DNA from: Candidatus Acidiferrales bacterium
GTDB lineage: Bacteria; Bacteroidota; Ignavibacteria; Kryptoniales; JAKASW01
Length of the DNA: 45,702 nt
Direction of reading: 5' to 3'
Assembly: GCA_035515795.1 (NCBI GenBank)
Contig: DATJAY010000016.1
Coordinates: 1 to 45,702 of the forward strand
The first letter of the stretch is position 1; every line of letters begins with the position of its first letter. Under the pieces are notes generated by a model. The model was not told the origin of the DNA, searched no databases, and saw only the letters and a list, made by a program, of their open reading frames with translations. This document shows positions 33,712 through 41,500 of this stretch, one piece after another. Both the position numbers and the translations under genes were made by a program.

Positions 33712-35007
33712 TCAGCCCGTCTCTTCTTCGAACCGTTGACTGAACTTATCCAGCAGGTCGGGCATCATGAAGTCGTGTTTCGAATCGAGCCCGAAGTATT
33801 TCCTCATCTTTTCCATCGCAGAAGGCATGCCTTCTTTCATATTGAAACCTGCAGCAGCATCGTGCAGTTGAATAAGACACTCACAGCCGGCTTCAAGAAA
33901 CAATCGTTCCACTTCCTTATCGCTCCTGAGATCGGTGGCCATGAAAGTGCTCAGTTTGTCTATCGCCAGAAATTCCCTGTCGAGTCTGCCCAATCCGCAA
34001 ATCTCCTGCAACCTTCTTCCTTCAGGTGTTCCGCCGTTGGTGACAAAAAGGAATGTTCTTATAACAAGGGCATTATCTTTGATTTCTGATACAAGGTATC
34101 CGGCTTTGATCTCGCCGATTTTGTATTCGATCAAAACCGTTCCATTCTTTTCATGATGAATCGAAGGCTCGACAAACGAACCGCAAAGATGGGCGTCGAT
34201 GAGGCCTGTCGGAATGCAATCGAGACGTTCTCTCAGCCTTTCCAACGCATGCATCTGAATATACACGTTGATGCGTTCATCTTCTCCATTATCCGGAAAG
34301 CCAAGTTGAGCGGGCCTGACAAACATTGCGACTGCCCCTTGGTATGCTTCCGAGGCCCAACTCACCCTTATCGCAGGACGCGAAGTCTCGTCGAAGACCA
34401 CATGTATCTTTTCAGGGACATGCTTATGCACCAGGACAAGGCTCTCGATTCCTCTGGTGCCATAGGGCCTGAAATTTACTTTCCTTTCCAGCCAATAGAG
34501 ATGTGAACTTAGGTCATTGCAGGCAAGCTCAGCCGCATCGAAGGCTTCAAGAATCTTTCTAAATGCCTCATTGCTACCCTCTTCGAACAAGGCGTAAGGC
34601 TCCATCGCCTTCTTGACTTCCGCAGCTTTAGGGTAGGCAGAATCTTTAAGCTCGACCAGGTAGAAACGAAGGGTATCCCCGCACGATATGAACTCAGGCA
34701 ACGAGGTTTCTATTCCGGCTTTGACAAGAGGCACTCTCTCTTTCTTAAGAAGCTCGGTGAGCAAATGTCTCATTCTTCTCAGGATATCGTCGGGAATTTC
34801 TTCGTTCGGCGCCTCAACGACTTTCATTGGGAGAACCCGCAATTTATACATCCGTTCGAGGGACTTCCTGGGAATCAATTCGTAGACCCCCGGGCCTCCG
34901 ACAGCCGAACAAATTGACTCGATCTTTCGAAAGAAATTTTGTTTTTGCTCGGCGGGATCATATTTCACATGATGACCGCTGCGCTGTTTCTTCTTTCCCT
35001 TAGACAA
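33712..35007 (-). CDS. Unrecognised 431-residue protein
   Basis: I do not recognise the family. The N-terminus is basic (KGKKKQRSGHHVKYD), suggesting nucleic-acid contact. Further on are KVVEAPNEEIPDDILRRMRHLL, INVYIQMHALERLRERLDCI (a helix reminiscent of PD-(D/E)xK or toxin-like 'HALERLRER' regions in DUF4258-type proteins) and a C-terminal RSDKEVERLFLEAGCE region. It begins at TTG 35007 with GAGG eight bases upstream, since an in-frame TGA lies just before. It is a single gene between the hairpin pair and dnaB. The function remains open. Confidence 0.6.
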   Translation of the reverse strand: MSKGKKKQRSGHHVKYDPAEQKQNFFRKIESICSAVGGPGVYELIPRKSLERMYKLRVLPMKVVEAPNEEIPDDILRRMRHLLTELLKKERVPLVKAGIETSLPEFISCGDTLRFYLVELKDSAYPKAAEVKKAMEPYALFEEGSNEAFRKILEAFDAAELACNDLSSHLYWLERKVNFRPYGTRGIESLVLVHKHVPEKIHVVFDETSRPAIRVSWASEAYQGAVAMFVRPAQLGFPDNGEDERINVYIQMHALERLRERLDCIPTGLIDAHLCGSFVEPSIHHEKNGTVLIEYKIGEIKAGYLVSEIKDNALVIRTFLFVTNGGTPEGRRLQEICGLGRLDREFLAIDKLSTFMATDLRSDKEVERLFLEAGCECLIQLHDAAAGFNMKEGMPSAMEKMRKYFGLDSKHDFMMPDLLDKFSQRFEEETG

Positions 35008-35270
35008 TCGGACGCCTCACGAAATTGTTGACCGATTTGTTTATTCTTTCCAGGCTCATGCTTGGGAAAGCCATCGCTGAGAATTACCTGGGCGTATTCT
35101 AAAATCAGCCGTTCCCTAACATGGACACCATGGCACGACGTGTCTATAGATTATAAAGTTTTCCCGTTTGAATTGCAAGTGGCAGGGATGGGAAAGTTCG
35201 ATTTGGATGGTCACGAAACTACCCGGTTGTTACTCGACCGGCAGTCTAACTGTCGCCAGGCCGAATTATT

Positions 35271-36710
35271 TTAGAACGGGACTTTCTCATCTGTTTCGAT
35301 GCTTGGATTTGCCAGCCCCACCTGGTACGGCATATAATTCTCGAAGCGTGCGAACTCTTTTATGAATGTAAGCTTTATCTCGCCCGTCGGCCCGTTTCTC
35401 TGCTTGCTGATCATAACTTCTGCGACGCCTTCGGTCGTCTCGCCGTCGGGATATTGCTGCAGCCCGTAAAGCTCCGGCCTGTGTATGAAGATCACGACGT
35501 CGGAATCCTGTTCGAGAGCGCCCGACTCTCTCAAGTCGGAAAGTATCGGCCGCTTGTCGCCGCGTTCTTCCACCGAGCGGCGGAGCTGCGAAAGTGCGAC
35601 TACCGGGATATCGAGCTCCTTGGCAAGCACCTTCAGGTTTCGCGATATCATGGAGATTTCTCTTTCGCGGCTTTCGGCCTTGGCCGGTCCCTGCATCAGC
35701 TGCAGGTAATCGACCACGATAAGTCCGATATTATGTTCGGCTTTGAGACGCCGTCCGCGTGCGCGAAGCTCGAGGATCGACAATGCCGGCGTGTCGTCGA
35801 TGAAAAGCGGTGCGGGCACGAGCTTGTGGATCCGCGTCGAGATCTGCGCCCACTTGTCTTCGGGCAATTGCCCGGTTCGAAGCGCGTGGGCATTTACCTT
35901 AGCTTCCGCGGAAAGCAGCCTGATCAATAATTGCTGCTGCGACATTTCAAGGCTGAAGACGGCGGTAGGTACGCCGTAAGTCACGGCCGCATTTCGGGCG
36001 ATCGACAGTGCAAATGCGGTCTTCCCGACGCTCGGTCGCGCGGCGATGATGATCAAATCCGATTTCTGCAATCCGCCGGTCATGGAGTCGAGGTCTTTAT
36101 ATCCTGTCGCAACTCCGGTGACGCCGCCCTTCGAGCCATGAAGCCGCTCGAGGACTTCCATGGTCTTGTGGATCGCCTGCTGCAGCGGAACCATCGCCTT
36201 CTTCAACCGCGCCTCGGAGACTCTGAAGATATCTCTTTCGACTTCATCTATAAGCCCGAACGCATCCTCGCGGTTGTCGAAACATTTCTGTATGTTCTGC
36301 GACATCGAGGTTATCAGGCTGCGGAGCATATATTTTTCCGCGACGATCTGCGAGTGGGCTTCGATGTTGGCGGATGAAACGACGGAAGAGACGAGTTCAT
36401 TCAGGTAGCCGGAGCCGCCGATGTTCTCCAGGTCGCCGACGCGCCTAAGTTCTTCCCGGAGGGTAATGACGTCGATTTCGGTGTTCTTGGAATAGAGTCC
36501 GAGCATCGCCGCGAAAATTTTCTGGTTTGCATTCGAATAGAAATAATCCGGTTGCAAAAGCTCGATCGCCGGAGAGATGGCATGTCTGTCCAGCAGCATC
36601 GCACCGAGCACGGCTTTTTCCGCTTCGACATCCTGAGGTGGAATCCTTCCCGCTACGAGGCTGTCGGTGTCTATTGCTGCCGGTCTTCTCTGATCAAAAT
36701 CTGTTGACAT
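35271..36710 (-). CDS. dnaB: Replicative DNA helicase DnaB
   Basis: The 479-residue hexameric RecA-fold helicase unwinds DNA ahead of the replisome. The N-terminal domain begins PPQDVEAEKAVLGAMLLD; the Walker A loop is ARPSVGKT (224-231) and the Walker B region is LIVVDYLQLM, with further DnaB motifs RRSVEERGDKRPILSDLRESGAL and SKQRNGPTGEI. The length and all motifs fit a full-length gene. No intein is present. The gene is preceded by a possible mobile GIY-YIG unit and appears to be monocistronic. ATG 36710 is the only sensible start. Confidence 0.96.
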   Translation of the reverse strand: MSTDFDQRRPAAIDTDSLVAGRIPPQDVEAEKAVLGAMLLDRHAISPAIELLQPDYFYSNANQKIFAAMLGLYSKNTEIDVITLREELRRVGDLENIGGSGYLNELVSSVVSSANIEAHSQIVAEKYMLRSLITSMSQNIQKCFDNREDAFGLIDEVERDIFRVSEARLKKAMVPLQQAIHKTMEVLERLHGSKGGVTGVATGYKDLDSMTGGLQKSDLIIIAARPSVGKTAFALSIARNAAVTYGVPTAVFSLEMSQQQLLIRLLSAEAKVNAHALRTGQLPEDKWAQISTRIHKLVPAPLFIDDTPALSILELRARGRRLKAEHNIGLIVVDYLQLMQGPAKAESREREISMISRNLKVLAKELDIPVVALSQLRRSVEERGDKRPILSDLRESGALEQDSDVVIFIHRPELYGLQQYPDGETTEGVAEVMISKQRNGPTGEIKLTFIKEFARFENYMPYQVGLANPSIETDEKVPF

Positions 36711-36827
36711 AAAAAATTCTCAGTTCTTAATTCTGACTCTTGATTTGGAATTCCATGAGTGCATCACTTGTGCGTAAGGACCAAGCTGTTTCCCGGTATC
36801 GGAATTGTCAGAAACAAAACTTCCAAC

Positions 36828-37243
36828 TGTCATTGCGGGCCCCGCTGGTGGCGGGATAAACTCCGCGAAGCAATCTCGTGTTCTACTTATCCACAAGACC
36901 ATCATGCAAATCTTTCCATTTTGGATTCATGCTTACAATAAGATCGATCTTCTTTTGTCTTGACCCGGCCTTGATTTGTTTCTCACGTGAAATTGCCCCG
37001 CGAACATCATTTGTCATCTCATAATATACGAGTTTCGTGACATGGTATCTTGCAGTAAATCCTTTCACAAGTTTTTCTCTGTGCTCATGAACCCGTCTTA
37101 GCAAATTATTGGTCATGCCTGTGTATAACACTGTGTTTGTCTTGTTGCTCATGATATATACATAGTACCGCTTATCCATTGACTATGTCTGAGATTGCTT
37201 CGTCGTCCATCCATAAAGCACGGACGGACTCCTCGCAATGACA
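36828..37243. mobile_element. Inverted-repeat unit carrying a GIY-YIG gene
   Basis: The left end (36828-36878: TGTCATTGCGGG ... GAAGCAATCTCG) and right end (37190-37243: TGAGATTGCTTCG ... CTCGCAATGACA) are inverted copies at their tips, while the interior of each repeat differs, with its own short hairpin. The 416-bp unit contains only the GIY-YIG gene. Similar CATTGCGAGG/GAAGCAATCT repeats are common as dispersed elements in bacterial genomes (recollection, not checked). Confidence 0.6.
36883..37179 (-). CDS. GIY-YIG nuclease-family protein
   Basis: The 98-residue single-domain protein has a first motif YYVYIMSN, then LYTGMTNNLLRRVHEH (YIG-equivalent TGMT followed by catalytic Arg in LRRV), and KLVYYEMTND with the Glu, then a basic helix AISREKQIKAGSRQKKIDLI. 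This is a UvrC/homing-endonuclease-type cleavage core without any other domain, as seen in the YhbQ/UPF0213 group. It sits exactly between the inverted repeats of a small element, so it might move or process that element, although stand-alone members are also repair-linked. Confidence 0.88.
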   Translation of the reverse strand: MDKRYYVYIMSNKTNTVLYTGMTNNLLRRVHEHREKLVKGFTARYHVTKLVYYEMTNDVRGAISREKQIKAGSRQKKIDLIVSMNPKWKDLHDGLVDK

Positions 37244-37306
37244 CTCAGTTATTATTTCCTGCGTTCTTTCGATTTTTTCGGCAATATTGAAAATCCATAG
37301 TCCATA

Positions 37307-38239
37307 TTAGAGTTCGTCGTACATTTTTTTCATCTTCTGCACGTCTTCCCATGCTGGCTTTTTCCAATTAGGATTTCTGAGAAGCGCCGCCGGATGAAAT
37401 GTAATCAGAACATTGATTCCCTGGTAGATATAAATGTTGTTCCGCAGTTCGGAAAGAGTTGCATTGGTTTTCAGAAGAGTCTGCGCCGCAATTCTCCCGA
37501 GACACAATATCAGTTTCGGCTTGATGATCTCAAGCTGTTTTTTTAAAAACGGTTCGCAGGCTTCCACCTCTTCCGGCAGCGGGTCGCGATTATTTGGCGG
37601 ACGGCACTTGAGGATATTACATATATATACGTCCTCGCGGCGGAGCTGTACTGCGGCGAGAATCTTGTTCAGGAGCTGGCCGGCGCGTCCCACGAACGGC
37701 TCGCCCTGCTCGTCTTCGTCGGCGCCCGGTGCTTCGCCGATCAAGACCAGCTTCGCATTCGGACTCCCGACGCCGAAGACGAAATTCTTTCTCGTCGAAC
37801 CGAGCGAGCATTTCAGGCAGCCCGAAATTCTCGAGTCCAGCACTTGGAGCGAATCGCTCTCGTGCCAGTGCGGATCGATTTTCCAATCGGCTTTCAGGAC
37901 GGCGCCGTCGAAGAGTCCGGTCTCCTCGCTCACCTTTATTGTTTTCGGCTTTTGTTTCAAACCCGACTCCTGTTCCGTTGCGGCATAACCGGGTTCTGAC
38001 TTTGTAGATTGTACATCGGCAGCTGACGATTCCCGACTTTCATTTGTTGGTTTGATGGGCTCAACGGTTTTCCCGTCTGTCTGTTCGTTGTCGGCATTCG
38101 GTTGCTGAAGGTTGACAAAAATTCCATCGCCAAATAGCTCTGCCTGCTGACTGAAAAAGAGTTCCAGCTTCTCGAAGAGTTCAGCAGGATCGTCCATTAT
38201 TCTGTTCCACCATACACTTTGAAATTCCGAAGATACCAT
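37307..38239 (-). CDS. Type-4 (4Fe-4S) uracil-DNA glycosylase with N-terminal extension
   Basis: The 310-residue protein removes uracil from DNA. The C-terminal 190 residues are the UDG4/5 domain: CLKCSLGSTRKNFVFG (cluster Cys pair), the active-site GEAPGADEDEQGEPFVGRAGQ, CNILKCRPPNNRDP (other Cys pair) and LITFHPAALLRNP (conserved H of motif B). The first 110 residues are Glu/Gln/Lys-rich and probably disordered; there is also a KAD-containing linker at about 125. The start is ambiguous: ATG 38239 or ATG 38197 (residue 15, with GGTGG upstream). Type-4 enzymes are common in thermophiles and some Bacteroidota. Confidence 0.9.
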   Translation of the reverse strand: MVSSEFQSVWWNRIMDDPAELFEKLELFFSQQAELFGDGIFVNLQQPNADNEQTDGKTVEPIKPTNESRESSAADVQSTKSEPGYAATEQESGLKQKPKTIKVSEETGLFDGAVLKADWKIDPHWHESDSLQVLDSRISGCLKCSLGSTRKNFVFGVGSPNAKLVLIGEAPGADEDEQGEPFVGRAGQLLNKILAAVQLRREDVYICNILKCRPPNNRDPLPEEVEACEPFLKKQLEIIKPKLILCLGRIAAQTLLKTNATLSELRNNIYIYQGINVLITFHPAALLRNPNWKKPAWEDVQKMKKMYDEL

Positions 38240-38417
38240 TCATGTACAGTAAAGTTCCATTTCCATTCTGTTTCACAATTTACAATGCAATTTATTTCTC
38301 CCTTCTCTCAAAAACAAACCGCTTGAGACAACGTAGATTGCCTCGAACTCGAATTAATGGTCACACGAAATAAACTGATCGTTTGGGTTGCGGAAATTCA
38401 ATCGCCTCGATCTTCGG

Positions 38418-38448
38418 TTGTTTCTTTCCCGTCCAACATTTACCTTTT
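38418..38448 (+). promoter_or_regulatory. Bacteroidota-type promoter for the alpha-2-macroglobulin gene
   Basis: TTG (38418-38420) and TACCTTTT (38441-38448) are 20 bases apart, matching the -33/-7 pattern, about 100 bp upstream of ATG 38548. The 308-bp gap 38240-38547 shows nothing else. Confidence 0.45.
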
Positions 38449-38547
38449 TCCAGTTTCACCCTTGAAATAAATCGGCATGTCACAGCCGGGCTCAGTTGAA
38501 ATCTTTCATTGGTATTCACTAATTGTAGATTCTTGAAAGGGACAGCC

Positions 38548-41500
38548 ATGAAATCGTGCTTTGCGCTTCTTTTGGTACTTACCCTCACTCAATTGCCGCA
38601 GATGGTACACGCTTCCTATCCGGTGCAGAATCAAGCTGCGGATTCGCTGCAAATTATTTCCGCCACACCGAAAGGTCAGACGGAAACAAGGGACCAATCG
38701 CGCATGATTGTAGTCATCTTCAATAAGCCGATGGTTCCGCTGCAGGAGCTGCCGCAGTTTGAAGAAAAGGGTCCACTCACTTTCGAGCCGCAGCTTTCAG
38801 GAAAGTATAGGTGGCTCGGCACTAGCACGCTGACGTTTGTTCCGAGCGACACTCTTCCATTCGCCACAGAGTACAGGGTAAAAGTTCCGGCAGGAGTGAA
38901 GGCGCTCGATGGATCGATACTCAAATCGGGTTATGAATGGACATTCCAGACGCCGCGGCCGGTGCTCGTTCGGACTATTCCGGAAGAGCCGCGCGGTGAA
39001 TATACAAGCCCATGGAAGTGGGTCGAGCTTAATCAGCTGATATATCTTCAATTCAACCAGCCGATCGATCCAAGCCGCGCGACTCGGTTTGTTTCCCTCA
39101 AAGAAAATTCTCAGCCGATAAATTTTAGTCTCCGGTACCCCAAGCCGGAAGAAATGACGAAGAATCAGTGGGACTTCAGTCCGGAGTATGTACTGGTTAT
39201 CGAACCGACGAGTCCTTTTCACAAGAGTGCGACCATCAATGTGGATTTGAAGGCAGGATTGCCGAGCAGCATCGGTCCGCTTGGAATGGTCAACGATGCG
39301 TCGTTTTATTTTACGACGTACAACGAATTCAACTTCAACGGCATGGATAATACGGACCATCATCGGCCCGATGAACACATTCGACTGATTTTCTCTAATC
39401 CCGTGTGGTTAAGAGACCTCGCCAAGCACATCGATTTCCAGCCGCACGTCGAGATTCCACCGGAATATGCACAAAACGAATATCACAAGAGCGACGGACT
39501 GTATTTGAGTCTTCCACTTCTGCCGGATACGCAATACGTCGTCAAAATTGACAAATCGTTGAAAGATATTTTCGGCAATGAGCTCGGGAAGGATGTGACC
39601 TTTACTTTCACGACCGGCGACTTTTCTCCTTATGTTTCGATGGTGACGGGGCAGGGTCTGCTCGAAGCTTACGGACCGAAGACATGCCAGCTTGTCGCCC
39701 GCAACATGGACAGCGTACAGCTTCGAATGGCGTCGATAACTGAGAACGATGTGATTCCTCTCCTTTCTCACGACGATCTTTTCAACGACAATGTCGATCC
39801 GTCTTATGTCCAGTCCAACATAGACAAAATCTGGCAGCTGCATCTGAGGCGGAACAAGCTCACGAGGCTTCCCGTGCATTTAGATGAAGCAATGAACAAT
39901 CAGAAGACCGGGTTTGTCTTCGCGGCAATAAACACGCTGAATCCGAGAAAAGATTCTCGCGAATATTACAAAGCCTTCTTCCAGGTCACAGAGCTATGCA
40001 TCACCGCAAAATTTTCTGCGGATAACAATCTTGTCTGGGTGACGCATTCGAAGGATGCCACACCGGTCGACGGCGCGGAAGTACAGGTTCGCGGCGACGA
40101 TAATAAAATACTCTGGACCGGGAAAACAGATTCGCAGGGCCTGGTTGAGACACCGGGATGGGGAGAGCTTAACATCCCTCAAAAACAGTGGGGCGGCCAG
40201 CCGCAAGTTTGGATATTCGCAAGACATGGCGACGATGTGGCGTTCACGCGAACCGAAGAAGGGACAGGCATCGAGCCGTATCGTTTCAATATCGACTACA
40301 ACTGGCGTCCGCAGTACCAGCCGTGGAGCGGATCGATCTTTACGGACAGAGGTCTTTACCGCGCGGGTGAAAGTGTTTTCATAAAAGGAATTGTGAGAAG
40401 GCGCGTGAAGGACGATTGGCAAATTCCGAAATACAAACGCGTGCTGGCTCGAGTGATGGATTCGCAAAACGAAGTCGTTTTACAGGACACGGTTTTACTG
40501 TCCCCCTACGGCGCCTTCACCGATTCGTTGAATCTGAAGCCGACCGCACATCTTGGCGATTACCGGATTGAAGCGTTGGTTCCTTCCACCGCGAGAGAAG
40601 AGGACGAAAACGAGTATGAAGAAGGAGGGCAATCTCCGAAAGTTGAAGGATACGCGGTCTTCGCTTCGGGTGAGTTCAGCGTCGAAGCATTTCGGCCGGC
40701 GGAATTTGAAGTGACGAATCGTTTCTTGCAGGACAGCTACATCGTCGGAGACACGTGTCACGGAACGATCAATGCGCGGTATCTTTTCGGAGCCCCGATG
40801 AGAAATGAGAAAGTAGAATGGCGTTTGAGGTCGATGCCGAGTTATTTCCAGCCTCCCGATCATGAGGAATATTCGTTCGGATCCGATTCGTGGCTCTGGA
40901 GTGAAGAAAATTATTCCAATGAGAGCCAGCTTCTCGCATCCAACGATACGACTCTCGACAACGAAGGATCCTTGTCGGTTTCTGTGCCATTACCCGTCGG
41001 AACACTCGTTGGCACAAAGTCACTGATGCTGGAGGCAGATGTCACATCACCGAGCAGGCGCGTGGTTTCCGGTCGCACCGGGGCCGTTGTGCACGGCGGC
41101 GAGTATTACATCGGTATCAAACGTTCATCGACTTTCTTGACCACACAGGACACACTTCGGTATTCTTTGATAACTGTTCATCCCAATGGAAAAATCTTTG
41201 CCGGTCAGAATCTCGATGTGAAGCTCATAAAACGCGAGTGGATTTCGGTGCGGAAAGCCGGAGCCGACGAACGATGGTACTGGGAAACGGAAAAAACAGA
41301 TTCGACGATCGTCGAAAACAAGATTACTACGGCCGATTCTGCGGGCGAAAATTTGTTTCTTCCGAAGGCTGCGGGATTATACTTCATAACCGCCGATGGC
41401 CATGACACGCGCGGGAACGAAATCCAGGCAAGCGCATATTTCTATGTTGCGGGATCGGGCTATGTCGCGTGGGAACGATCGGACGACGATCGGATTGAAA

